A stretch of DNA of 30,891 nt from a virus. The notes under the pieces are model-generated. The model searched no databases, was not told the origin of the DNA, and saw only the letters and a list, made by a program, of their open reading frames with translations. The translations under genes were made by a program, and so were the position numbers. The stretch covers positions 1 to 30,891 of the IMG/VR virus record IMGVR_UViG_3300025125_000005. One strand, 5' to 3'. Shown piece by piece: positions 16,617 to 23,270 of the stretch (within the stretch, counting starts at the first letter, position 1; every line of letters begins with the position of its first letter).

Positions 16617-18357
16617 AACAATGGTTGGCATGTTTGTTGGGAGAGCAGACGGTCAGTATAGAGACACATGCCCAAGCTGTAGCCACAGGCGTAAGCCAGT
16701 GAATCAAAAGGAGAAAGTCCTAAGTGTTAGGGTAGAATACCCAGATGTTCAATGGAACTGCCATCATTGTGGCGAGCAGGGGGGCGCTAGCCTAGAGCCA
16801 AAACGTGAGAAGGTGGTGAAGTTTGTCCCACCTAAGTCTACCAGTATAACAAGCCGTGCCTCTGATTATCTGAGGAACCGTGGTCTGTCTGATGAAACAA
16901 TCGCGTCCGGCAGAGTAATGAGTGCGATCAAATATTTTCCCAAGTTAGGCGAAGAAAGATTAGGTGTTGGCTTTCCGTATGTGGAGTGGGGAACCGACAG
17001 TGTTTATGCCGTGAAGTTCAGGTCGGTTGAAGATGAACAAGAACAGGGCAAAGGCTTAACGCAAGAGGGTGCGGCGCGATCCTTCTATGGTATTGAGAGA
17101 GTAAAGATTGGCGAGCCAATAGTTGTTTGCGAAGGCGAAGTAGATTGCCTCTCTGTCCGCGAAGCTGGAATCTTAAACTCTATCTCCGTTCCTAACGGCG
17201 CACCTGTCCGTGTGTCGGATGGGACTGTTGATCCACGGGATGACAGAAAGTTCAGCTACATCTGGGATGCACACGACCTCCTCAAGGAAACAGAAAAAGT
17301 TATCATCTGTTCTGACTCTGACACCGCTGGTCGTGCGTTAGGTGAAGAGATAGCTCGTCGTGTGGGGAAGGGAAAATGTTGGAGCGTCACATGGCCAGAT
17401 GATTGCAAGGACGCTAACGATTGTCTGGTGAAACATGGTAAGGCTGCTGTTGCTAACGCCATAAACGAGGCAGAACCTTGGCCTATTGCTGGTCTCTATG
17501 ACGTAGCTCATTACATGAGCGAAGTTATTTCTCTATACAGACACGGGGCAGGGAAGGGATTGTCTACGGGCTTCGCAAATGTGGATGACCTGATGACCAT
17601 CAAGACAGGTATGCTGTATGTGGTCACAGGCGTACCATCGATGGGCAAATCAGAGTTTGTCGATCAACTCTTGTTTAACCTGTCGAGGAACTTTGATTGG
17701 CGGCATTGTGTATGCTCATTTGAATCCCCTCCAAGTATGCACATCCCAAAACTTATGGAAAAGGTGTTGGCAAAGCCTTTTTATTCTGGCCCAACTCCCA
17801 GAATGAGTGAGGCTGAAATGATACGGGCATCTGATTGGATTGGTGACCACTTTCTTTTCATGGAGCAATCAAACAATGTAACCGCGACCATCGAAGACCT
17901 GTTGAGCAGAGCGTCCATCGCTGTCGCTCGTAACGGGGCAAGAACTTTGACCATCGATCCATTTTCCTACCTCGATCTTGGGGCAAGTAGCAAGTCAGAG
18001 ACCAACCTAATATCTGAGATGCTGACTAAGGTTAGGAACTGGGCGGCGGCACATGATGCGGCTGTATTTTTTGTGGCTCATCCGGCCAAGATGTATCGAG
18101 ATAAGGGTGGCCAGTATCCTATCCCAAAAGGATGGGATCTGGCAGGATCAGCACAATTTTTTGCCAAGGCTGACGTTGGTCTGACTGTCCACCAAAATCC
18201 AGACACGGGATTAGTAGAAATCCATACATGGAAAGTAAGATTTAAGCACATAGGAAAGCAAGGCGTAGCTGAATTAACATATGATATAGCAACAGGAACC
18301 TATGAAGAGCAAGAAGATCCATCGGAAGACTGGGAAGAAACGATCAGAAACTTCTGA
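16603..18357 (+). CDS. Bifunctional DNA primase-helicase (T7 gp4/Twinkle-like)
   Basis: A 584-residue replication protein that should prime lagging strands and unwind the fork. Domains in order: a zinc-binding domain with C23/C26 and C53/C56 (CPSC, CHHC); TOPRIM primase core with E178 in CEGEVDC and D238/D240 in CSDSDTAG; a linker; and a RecA-like helicase with Walker A TGVPSMGKS (K349) and a downstream TLTIDPFSYLD strand and FFVAHPAK segment. Length and domain order match T7 gp4. The ATG follows an AGGAGGGGG site. No DNA polymerase is in the window, so the phage must encode it elsewhere or use the host enzyme. Confidence 0.93.
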   Translation: MEIHETMVGMFVGRADGQYRDTCPSCSHRRKPVNQKEKVLSVRVEYPDVQWNCHHCGEQGGASLEPKREKVVKFVPPKSTSITSRASDYLRNRGLSDETIASGRVMSAIKYFPKLGEERLGVGFPYVEWGTDSVYAVKFRSVEDEQEQGKGLTQEGAARSFYGIERVKIGEPIVVCEGEVDCLSVREAGILNSISVPNGAPVRVSDGTVDPRDDRKFSYIWDAHDLLKETEKVIICSDSDTAGRALGEEIARRVGKGKCWSVTWPDDCKDANDCLVKHGKAAVANAINEAEPWPIAGLYDVAHYMSEVISLYRHGAGKGLSTGFANVDDLMTIKTGMLYVVTGVPSMGKSEFVDQLLFNLSRNFDWRHCVCSFESPPSMHIPKLMEKVLAKPFYSGPTPRMSEAEMIRASDWIGDHFLFMEQSNNVTATIEDLLSRASIAVARNGARTLTIDPFSYLDLGASSKSETNLISEMLTKVRNWAAAHDAAVFFVAHPAKMYRDKGGQYPIPKGWDLAGSAQFFAKADVGLTVHQNPDTGLVEIHTWKVRFKHIGKQGVAELTYDIATGTYEEQEDPSEDWEETIRNF

Positions 18358-18814
18358 CTTCGGAACCCCAGAACTACAGCGTCACCATGCCGTTGTGATT
18401 GAGGCGGCAGGGTTAAATGTTGGACGAGTCAGAGTCCGAGTCACTGATGGATGTGAGCTTGATCGTCTATTGGCTAGTCAATTGATAACAGAAGAGCAGC
18501 ACACTGCTGGTACAAAGTTAAGTTGGGATCTGGATCGAGCGGGCGGCAAACGCAGTTGTATCGCTAGCCTTGTTGGATCAATAGGTGGTGGTGAAATTGG
18601 GGGGAAGTTCGTCTATGCAATTGGTAGGGTCTCATCTGCTGTGAGACAATTGCAGTCAGACGTTGGGCGAAACACTGTGCGATTGGTGATCTCTGTCATC
18701 TGGGATGAATCAAAGATCGCCAATCAATCACAGCTTCGCAGTTTGAAATCAGGACTCAGTAGTCTGAGTAACTATTACGCGGTCAATAGACATATACCTG
18801 TATCACTCAAGTGA
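18302..18814 (+). CDS. Conserved phage protein, function unknown
   Basis: A 170-residue protein with a Lys-rich start and the pattern GTPELQRHHAVVIE, then CELDRLLASQLITEEQHTAG, a pairing I associate with small unknown proteins in alphaproteobacterial phages and prophages. The second half is helical with a Gly-rich break (SIGGGEIGGK). It overlaps the helicase gene by 56 bases, so the real start could be later, but upstream residues are already family-like. Its stop overlaps the convergent ribbon-helix-helix gene. No function assigned. Confidence 0.6.
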   Translation: MKSKKIHRKTGKKRSETSDFGTPELQRHHAVVIEAAGLNVGRVRVRVTDGCELDRLLASQLITEEQHTAGTKLSWDLDRAGGKRSCIASLVGSIGGGEIGGKFVYAIGRVSSAVRQLQSDVGRNTVRLVISVIWDESKIANQSQLRSLKSGLSSLSNYYAVNRHIPVSLK

Positions 18815-18976
18815 TGTTTGATTGCCAAGTTTCACAATCTCTTCCTCTTTGACTCGCTTGGCAGAACGGATGATCCTACTGAACTGGGCAGAAATGGATC
18901 TGTCTTCATTCTTTGCCAGACCAGTAACCCATTCGTATTCTTCGGGTGGCAAAGTTATGTGAACTCTCTGCATCAT
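18803..18976 (-). CDS. Small ribbon-helix-helix protein
   Basis: A 57-residue protein, MMQRVHITLPPEEYEWV then KNEDRSISAQFSRIIRSA, which is the whole of an Arc/MetJ/CopG ribbon-helix-helix: one strand for DNA contact and two helices for dimer formation. AAGGAGAG just upstream fixes the start and excludes a longer version. The ATG overlaps the upstream stop (TAATG). It may repress its own operon or a neighbour. There is no toxin partner of recognisable type beside it. Confidence 0.7.
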   Translation of the reverse strand: MMQRVHITLPPEEYEWVTGLAKNEDRSISAQFSRIIRSAKRVKEEEIVKLGNQTSLE

Positions 18977-19140
18977 TATGCTTCTCTCCTTTCCAATAGC
19001 CTTTCTGAATGTAAGCGACCAATCATATTGATCTTTGATCGCCATTCATTCTTCATGGCTTCATTGCAACAGTTATCATGGGCATCCCACAAACTATTAA
19101 TCCTTGTAAGATAAGGATCATCAGACAGGAGTGAGGACAT
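18976..19140 (-). CDS. Small hypothetical protein
   Basis: A 54-residue charged protein with LTRINSLWDAHDNCCNEAM and MKNEWRSKINMIGRL. The ATG at 19140 overlaps the end of the previous gene and has no good ribosome site, so translation would rely on coupling; in-frame ATGs at 19149 and 19164 are alternatives. The stop shares a base with the ribbon-helix-helix start, which supports its being expressed. Function unknown. Confidence 0.45.
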   Translation of the reverse strand: MSSLLSDDPYLTRINSLWDAHDNCCNEAMKNEWRSKINMIGRLHSERLLERREA

Positions 19141-19558
19141 CGGTGTCATCGGAGATGTTGTCATAGACTGTGGTGACTTGTTGATCCGTGCCAACAATTC
19201 TTTGGTGCGAGGAATAATTCGCAACCACCTTTCCATCTTCATCCGTGAGTTCAATCTCCACCTCTCCTTCTGCCGTAAGTTGTTTGATTGTTCCATCTTT
19301 AGAAACAACCGCTTTGATTTTAGGAATCATATCGGTTACCTCGTATTCATATTTTTTCAAGACCCCACAAGATAAGTATTGGTGGGCCAACATTTGATAT
19401 GCTCGCGGCATATGCCAAGCCCAGCCTCTGACAATCAGGGATTGGATAAGGCCAACAATTTCTGGTGGTGACAACTGACCTTGTTCAAAGCGCCATATCA
19501 TTTCTATTTCGCAAACAACTTTGTCTAGCATGGTAGCACCATACCCATTAGATAACAT
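19121..19558 (-). CDS. DUF7417-like protein with extra C-terminal domain
   Basis: The first 70 residues (IEMIWRFEQGQLSPPEIVG, then VRGWAWHMPRAYQMLAHQ) match a small phage family I know as DUF7417, normally a stand-alone protein. Here the frame runs on into a second part beginning MIPKIKAVVSKDG with a beta-rich, acidic pattern. That second part has its own strong ribosome site (GAGGTAAC) before an in-frame ATG near 19331, so a separate short product is likely. The first start may be 19558 or the ATG at 19531. Function unknown. Confidence 0.6.
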   Translation of the reverse strand: MLSNGYGATMLDKVVCEIEMIWRFEQGQLSPPEIVGLIQSLIVRGWAWHMPRAYQMLAHQYLSCGVLKKYEYEVTDMIPKIKAVVSKDGTIKQLTAEGEVEIELTDEDGKVVANYSSHQRIVGTDQQVTTVYDNISDDTDVLTPV

Positions 19559-19568
19559 TCATGGCCTA

Positions 19569-19919
19569 TCATGTCACCCCCTTCGGCTCAAAGGGAACAA
19601 CATTGTCTCCATTGGATTCTTTTGGAGACTCTTCCTTATTGTCGTAGGAACCTTGATCCACAAGTCCATAGTCGGCTGGGTCAACCCCATTTTCCTTGCA
19701 TTCTTGTATCAAGACTCCACTGTTCCCGTGGTTCATGGCACTCAGCCATAGTCCTGTAGCGACAGTGGGGGAAGGTGCTTCCAGATAAATAGACTCAGCC
19801 ATAGTGTGAAGAACGACGTTCATAACTTCCGCCGCATTTATGTTGTTAACAACTGTCCACTTATCAAGTAACTCATAAAGTTCCTTGACCAATTCGCCAT
19901 GCCAACAATCTTTAGGCAT
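19569..19919 (-). CDS. Small acidic hypothetical protein
   Basis: A 116-residue protein with helical N-terminal two-thirds (ELVKELYELLDKW, INAAEVMNVVLHTMAESI) and a disordered acidic tail ending DNVVPFEPKGVT. The ATG at 19919 has GGGAGAGA upstream, overlaps the previous stop by eight bases, and is preferred over the GTG three bases earlier. The stop forms ATGA with a 15-codon micro-frame that leads into the DUF7417-like gene. I recognise no family. Confidence 0.55.
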   Translation of the reverse strand: MPKDCWHGELVKELYELLDKWTVVNNINAAEVMNVVLHTMAESIYLEAPSPTVATGLWLSAMNHGNSGVLIQECKENGVDPADYGLVDQGSYDNKEESPKESNGDNVVPFEPKGVT

Positions 19920-20094
19920 CACTCTCTCCCTTGTGTTTGGGGTTACGCTTATAGATCACCTCTGGATTGATAATCTTCGGCGGATAAATCCCTGTGCTTA
20001 CCGCTTTGGCTACGGGGTTCCCTCGTTTCACACGCACCAACTCTTCTCTTTGATTGGGCGGTCTGCGTAATACTCCTCGCGATTTCTTTCCCAT
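19912..20094 (-). CDS. Small basic hypothetical protein
   Basis: A 60-residue Lys/Arg/Pro-rich protein (MGKKSRGVLRRPPNQREE, then VIYKRNPKHKG). It is probably unstructured in part and may bind nucleic acid, but no family is evident. Its ATG shares one base with the upstream stop, inside the sequence GGGAGACTGACTGATG, which supplies the ribosome site and also occurs at the start of the gene at 20441. Confidence 0.5.
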   Translation of the reverse strand: MGKKSRGVLRRPPNQREELVRVKRGNPVAKAVSTGIYPPKIINPEVIYKRNPKHKGESDA

Positions 20095-20441
20095 CAGTCA
20101 GTCTCCCAGACCTGTTCGATATTTTCACGCATTGTCTTGGGGTGCTGAGCTTGTGTCACCCAGACAATGTGGGGTTGATGCCCACGGTGTGAGCCTGTCC
20201 CGATGATACCCAAAGCCCCGACTAGATGATATTTCTCGTCATACGGCATGTCGCTTTGGAATTGTGGATGTTCTTCTTTAACAAGTTCCCACATTGATTC
20301 AATGTCGGCGTACACTTTGTCACCGATCATGTCATACCAGACTTCGTTGGTCTTAGTAGCTAGGTTGATGGTGTGAGAATCATCGCTCAGTACCAAGGTA
20401 ATCATTGCCTTGGAACGATGCGGTAATCTTTCTTTAGTCAT
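20094..20441 (-). CDS. Hypothetical protein
   Basis: A 115-residue protein with strands near the N-terminus (MITLVLSDDSHTINLATK) and in the middle (YHLVGALGIIGTG), then a His/Gln-rich part (HRGHQPHIVWVTQAQH). It is translationally coupled to both neighbours by overlapping stop and start codons. I recognise no family or catalytic motif. Confidence 0.5.
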   Translation of the reverse strand: MTKERLPHRSKAMITLVLSDDSHTINLATKTNEVWYDMIGDKVYADIESMWELVKEEHPQFQSDMPYDEKYHLVGALGIIGTGSHRGHQPHIVWVTQAQHPKTMRENIEQVWETD

Positions 20442-20455
20442 CAGTCAGTCTCCCT

Positions 20456-20527
20456 TTCTTGTCCCTCAATTTCTTCCCATGAAAGCCCACAGGACAGGTT
20501 CTTGTCCCTCAATTTCTTCGCATGAAA
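20456..20527. repeat. 29-bp direct repeat, 43-base period
   Basis: Two copies of a 29-bp sequence (TTCTTGTCCCTCAATTTCTT and the following nine bases) at 20456-20484 and 20499-20527, with one mismatch and a 14-base spacer. The near identity suggests a recent duplication. It lies at the end of the gene on the minus strand. Confidence 0.85.
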
Positions 20528-20681
20528 AAAGTTCATCTTGAATCGCTTGTGTACCTGATGCTTCAGCGCAGCCTTTAATTCTTTCACGAAGTTCTTTTCG
20601 TGATGAGCAAAGAAGCTGTTCTTTTAAAGGCTCAACATCTTCATCATTCAACCATATCGTATAGCCTACTCTTATTCTCAT
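20466..20681 (-). CDS. Small hypothetical protein, 3' end altered by a duplication
   Basis: A 71-residue acidic/helical protein (NDEDVEPLKEQLL, SRKELRERIKGCAE). A 29-bp direct repeat at its 3' end has a 43-base period, which is not a multiple of three. The current tail EEIEGQEPVLWAFMGRN is therefore the result of a frame change. Without the inserted copy the frame would read EEIEGQERETD and stop on the start codon of the next gene, matching the coupled style of the region. AGAGG lies before the ATG. Function unknown. Confidence 0.5.
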   Translation of the reverse strand: MRIRVGYTIWLNDEDVEPLKEQLLCSSRKELRERIKGCAEASGTQAIQDELFSCEEIEGQEPVLWAFMGRN

Positions 20682-20700
20682 TGATCAATCCTCTCCCTGA

Positions 20701-20743
20701 TGCTCCACCTACGTTGCTCCACCTAACCCTGATGCTCCACCTA
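20701..20743 (-). repeat. Triple TAGGTGGAGCA repeat ahead of a gene start
   Basis: Three copies of TAGGTGGAGCA (minus strand) at 20733-20743, 20715-20725 and 20701-20711, 20 to 60 bases upstream of the ATG at 20681. Each contains GGTGGAG, similar to a ribosome binding site. They could be decoy or standby ribosome sites, a protein-binding array, or replication slippage. Confidence 0.7.
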
Positions 20744-20783
20744 ATATTGAGCAGCAAATGTTTGTGAGCCGAGCGTAGGATCT

Positions 20784-20829
20784 AAAAATAAAATAATAAT
20801 TCCACCCGGATCATGCTGCCTCCGGGCGG
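20784..20829 (-). terminator. Rho-independent terminator after the 29-aa gene
   Basis: Minus strand: 9-bp stem (CCGCCCGGA with TCCGGGTGG, one G-T pair), 10-base loop, then a U-rich tail (AATTATTATTTTATTTTT). It lies five bases after the micro-gene stop. Confidence 0.75.
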
Positions 20830-20833
20830 TAAG

Positions 20834-20923
20834 TTATAAAATAAAAGGTGCCAGCAGGAGTGCCAGTATGTAAGCAGAAAAAAATCCGTGCAGCCAAACA
20901 TTTACAATTCCTTTCTCAATCAC
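20834..20923 (-). CDS. 29-residue membrane micro-protein
   Basis: GTG-started frame encoding 29 residues: a short polar start (MIEKGIVNVW), then a hydrophobic segment (FFSAYILALLLAPFIL) that would span the membrane. GGGGAG sits seven bases before the GTG. It lies alone between two terminators, which suggests a small transcription unit. Function unknown. Confidence 0.45.
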   Translation of the reverse strand: MIEKGIVNVWLHGFFSAYILALLLAPFIL

Positions 20924-20954
20924 AGGTCGTCTCCCCAAATAAATATTGAACGGT

Positions 20955-20984
20955 AAATAAAAGGGGAAGGCTTTCGCCCTCCCC
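20955..20984 (-). terminator. Rho-independent terminator
   Basis: Minus strand: 9-bp stem (GGGGAGGGC with GCCTTCCCC, one G-T pair), GAAA tetraloop, then TTTTATTT. It ends the unit running from 21544. Confidence 0.85.
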
Positions 20985-21055
20985 TCCCTTTGGTTGGAGT
21001 CCTTAGTTTTATATCTTAGTAACCAGTGCTTTGAATAAGGTGGCTCCGCTCAGGA

Positions 21056-21169
21056 TTATCGCCATTGGCATACTCTGAGACTCGTAGCATCTTCCACTAC
21101 GTCTCCATCCTTACCCGCTTCACTGAATTGAAAACTAAGACCCACTTCAAACTCACAGTTGGTTGTCAA
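21056..21169 (-). CDS. Possible 37-aa micro-protein
   Basis: A TTG-started frame of 37 residues (MTTNCEFEVGLSFQF, then SEAGKDGDVVEDATS). Its start overlaps the upstream stop as TTGA, which is why I list it. There is no clear ribosome site and no family. Low confidence. Confidence 0.25.
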   Translation of the reverse strand: MTTNCEFEVGLSFQFSEAGKDGDVVEDATSLRVCQWR

Positions 21170-21324
21170 TTAGATTTAGACTTGCTCAACTTTTTCCTTG
21201 AGACTGGTAACTCACCTTGTGAGTCACAGGTCGGACAATCAATGGCGGCAGATTGCTCACCATCAGAGTCCATTATATATCCGTCACCGTGACAGGTAGG
21301 ACAGATTTTTTTGTCACCACTCAT
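21166..21324 (-). CDS. DnaJ-type zinc-finger mini-protein (52 aa)
   Basis: A 52-residue protein made of two CxxC motifs in a DnaJ-like cysteine-rich pattern: CPTCHGDGYI near the start and CPTCDSQGEL about 22 residues later, then a Lys/Ser-rich tail. In DnaJ such paired CxxCxGxG units bind zinc; here only one zinc site is left. Phages carry similar mini-proteins of unknown role. GTGGAG lies before the ATG, and the start overlaps the upstream stop as ATGA. Confidence 0.7.
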   Translation of the reverse strand: MSGDKKICPTCHGDGYIMDSDGEQSAAIDCPTCDSQGELPVSRKKLSKSKSN

Positions 21325-21494
21325 TTAGATTTCTCCACAACAATTATGAGTGAACCAATGGCGATAGCAAATGCTGTCACCGTTGTCATCCAGTGAACAT
21401 GCGTGAAGGTTTCCCATGCCACTGCCGCCCATATACAACTAAGCATTACATAGCAAATACTTAATGTCAGGACTATAAAAGCCAGCGTTCTCAT
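21321..21494 (-). CDS. Small two-segment membrane protein
   Basis: A 57-residue protein with two hydrophobic segments (LAFIVLTLSICYVMLSCIWA and VTAFAIAIGSLIIVV), giving a hairpin in the membrane, and a short basic tail. I chose ATG 21494 because it overlaps the upstream micro-frame as ATGA and has AAGG upstream; a GTG at 21518 would lengthen it by eight residues. Function unknown. Confidence 0.55.
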   Translation of the reverse strand: MRTLAFIVLTLSICYVMLSCIWAAVAWETFTHVHWMTTVTAFAIAIGSLIIVVEKSK

Positions 21495-21544
21495 GCCGCT
21501 GCCTTTCTTAACGCCCACGGCGTAGTCATATCATTACTAATCAT
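21491..21544 (-). CDS. 17-codon leader frame
   Basis: A short frame (MISNDMTTPWALRKAAA) with a perfect GAGGTGAC ribosome site, overlapping the next gene as ATGA. The ribosome site is the same one used by the genes of the MoxR cassette. It may be a leader peptide that couples translation to the membrane protein, or the remnant of a longer gene. Confidence 0.4.
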   Translation of the reverse strand: MISNDMTTPWALRKAAA

Positions 21545-21632
21545 AGTCACCTCACTAAACATTTGTTGTTCAATATTGACTACCTCATCAGGCACCGCCC
21601 ATCACGGCGGCACGACCTTTCGGTTTCGGCTA

Positions 21633-21668
21633 GGAAAAAGAAGGGGCGTGGATTATTTCCCACGCCCC
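21633..21668 (-). terminator. Strong terminator after the VWA gene
   Basis: Minus strand: perfect 9-bp stem (GGGGCGTGG with CCACGCCCC), 8-base loop, then TTCTTTTTCC. It closes the MoxR-DUF3150-VWA operon. The rest of the 21545-21762 spacer holds two weaker GC-rich inverted repeats and no gene that I can support. Confidence 0.85.
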
Positions 21669-21762
21669 CCAAGTATGTGTTGATGTCTGACCGCCCAAAG
21701 AAGTCGGCGGCAGCGACCAGACTTTACACTGTCAACTCAGCGCTGAGGCTAGCCGCCTGTAA

Positions 21763-23166
21763 CTAAAACGCCACCTCGATTACTTCACCAAACGCTTCGC
21801 CTCTGAATGTAGGCGTTGCACCAGTGGTTGCCCATAGGACAGGATAATCAACGAGGCCACAAACTTTCTCGCTGACAGAGGCGTAGCCATCAGTGAAGTA
21901 GATGAACGCATCCACCTCAAATCCCTCACGCTCAGTCAGGTAAAACGGCGGATCAAAATCAGTGCCGCCGCCATTAATGTTTCGCACCTCGATATCCTCG
22001 TGCGTCTCGAACAGATCGTACAGTCCACCGTCTGCATTTTTCTGGATGCGAGTGTCGCAGTAGATAACAACGGTACGCTCTGGCTTAATCGTCTCGCGTA
22101 TTGAGTCGATCTCGCCAGCGAATGCGTCTGCCTCTTGCTGAGACACGGAGCCGCTGGTGTCAATCGCAATCACAAGATCGCCACCGCCCACGCCGCGCTC
22201 GCTTGGGAAGTAATCACCTCGCCCAAGGTGCCGACGATTTGGTACAGCGAATGTTGACTCGCCAGCGCATGAACGATTTAAGAAGTCAGCGAGTGCCTCT
22301 CTCCAATCGACAGGCTTGGTCTGAGCGGCATCAAGTATTCCGCCGTCAACATTTATTGAACCTGAGCCGGTGGCTTTCTCAGCCAATGCCGCCGTGATGA
22401 TGCGCTTGTTTAATTCATCAAGCTCTTTCTCAATTTCAGTGGCGTCGAGAGCATCGCCCTCATCGTCAGTCATGTCCCAGACTTCGCCAGCCTGATCAAA
22501 GTCCTCTGGTTTCCCAGACGGTTCATCATCGTCAGCATCGGCATCATCTTTGCCTTCGCCACTGTTGTCATCAGCATCGCCATCAGCATCGCCATCAGCA
22601 TCGCCATCAGCATCGCCATCAGCATCGCCCTTGCCTTTGTCATTGCTTTCGGTGCCGTGAAAATCACCGTGACAATCGGGGTCGGTGTCATCATCATCGC
22701 CATCATCATCAGATGGTTGATCATCATTACCCTCTGGCTGTTCCTTTTCCAACAGCTTGTAGACTTGCTCCGCCGTCATGCCGTCGTAATCCCAATTCAA
22801 TAAGGCACCCTCTGGCAAATCCAGACCAGCCTTGATCACGATTGGGTTGATCACATAATCACACGCAACATTCCACTGTTTGGGGTTGCGTCCAGCACGG
22901 CGCAGCGGGTGAGCAAGCGTAACGTGCAGCCCCTCATGCAAAACCGTGCCAAGTAATTCTTTGTCGGAAGTCCTGCGAATAAATTCGCGGTTCCAAAACA
23001 TTGACCGGCCATCGACCGCCATTGTTTTTGTTCGAGTCGTTTCGACTAGCGGCATACCGTAAACGATACCGGCATACGCTGGGGCCAACGCCCCAAGTCG
23101 AGACCTTGTTTTAATTAACCTTCCCAATTCGGGATCAATCATTGTCGTATAGTTCATCATAGCCAT
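21763..23166 (-). CDS. DUF2201-type metallopeptidase-like/VWA protein
   Basis: A 467-residue protein with two recognisable parts. The N-terminal domain has HEGLH at 77-81 followed by WNVACDYVINP (98-108), the pattern of the putative metallopeptidase domain of DUF2201. The C-terminal domain is a von Willebrand A fold with an intact MIDAS: D336-x-S338-x-S340 in AIDTSGS, T402 in GGGTDFD and D426 in YFTDGYA. They are joined by a very acidic linker (about 143-245) with DADG repeats. Such proteins pair with MoxR AAA+ ATPases, as here; in known MoxR-VWA pairs the ATPase remodels or inserts metal through the VWA partner. GAGGTGACTGACT precedes the ATG, itself preceded by the three-hairpin element. 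Confidence 0.9.
   Translation of the reverse strand: MAMMNYTTMIDPELGRLIKTRSRLGALAPAYAGIVYGMPLVETTRTKTMAVDGRSMFWNREFIRRTSDKELLGTVLHEGLHVTLAHPLRRAGRNPKQWNVACDYVINPIVIKAGLDLPEGALLNWDYDGMTAEQVYKLLEKEQPEGNDDQPSDDDGDDDDTDPDCHGDFHGTESNDKGKGDADGDADGDADGDADGDADDNSGEGKDDADADDDEPSGKPEDFDQAGEVWDMTDDEGDALDATEIEKELDELNKRIITAALAEKATGSGSINVDGGILDAAQTKPVDWREALADFLNRSCAGESTFAVPNRRHLGRGDYFPSERGVGGGDLVIAIDTSGSVSQQEADAFAGEIDSIRETIKPERTVVIYCDTRIQKNADGGLYDLFETHEDIEVRNINGGGTDFDPPFYLTEREGFEVDAFIYFTDGYASVSEKVCGLVDYPVLWATTGATPTFRGEAFGEVIEVAF
22569..22628. repeat. Five tandem 12-bp units encoding DADG
   Basis: Five perfect copies of CATCAGCATCGC (plus strand) coding for GDAD repeats in the acidic linker of the VWA protein. 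Perfect identity suggests recent slippage; the unit keeps the frame, so length can vary without loss of function. The aspartates could bind divalent metal. Confidence 0.9.
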
Positions 23167-23197
23167 AGTCAGTCACCTCATATATTTACTGGTCAAT

Positions 23198-23258
23198 GAT
23201 GCTTCCGCATCCATCAGCACCCCGTGAGATGCTGGTGGATACGGGGGCAACGCCCCCG
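23198..23258 (-). ncRNA. Three-hairpin leader element, copy A (before VWA)
   Basis: On the minus strand three consecutive stems: H1 GGGGGC-GTT-GCCCCC; H2 GTATCCACCAGCA pairing with TGCTGATGGATGC with one C-A mismatch; H3 GATGC-GGAA-GCATC. The 3' strand of H2 supplies the 5' strand of H3. An AT-rich spacer and GAGGTGAC follow, then the VWA start. Confidence 0.7.
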
Positions 23259-23270
23259 CACCGTCACAAT

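Noticed and set aside
20701-20743. CRISPR array
   Set aside because: Only three very short repeats with 3 to 7-base gaps. No repeat-spacer pattern occurs anywhere in the window and there are no cas genes; the Cas4-like nuclease is part of the recombination module.
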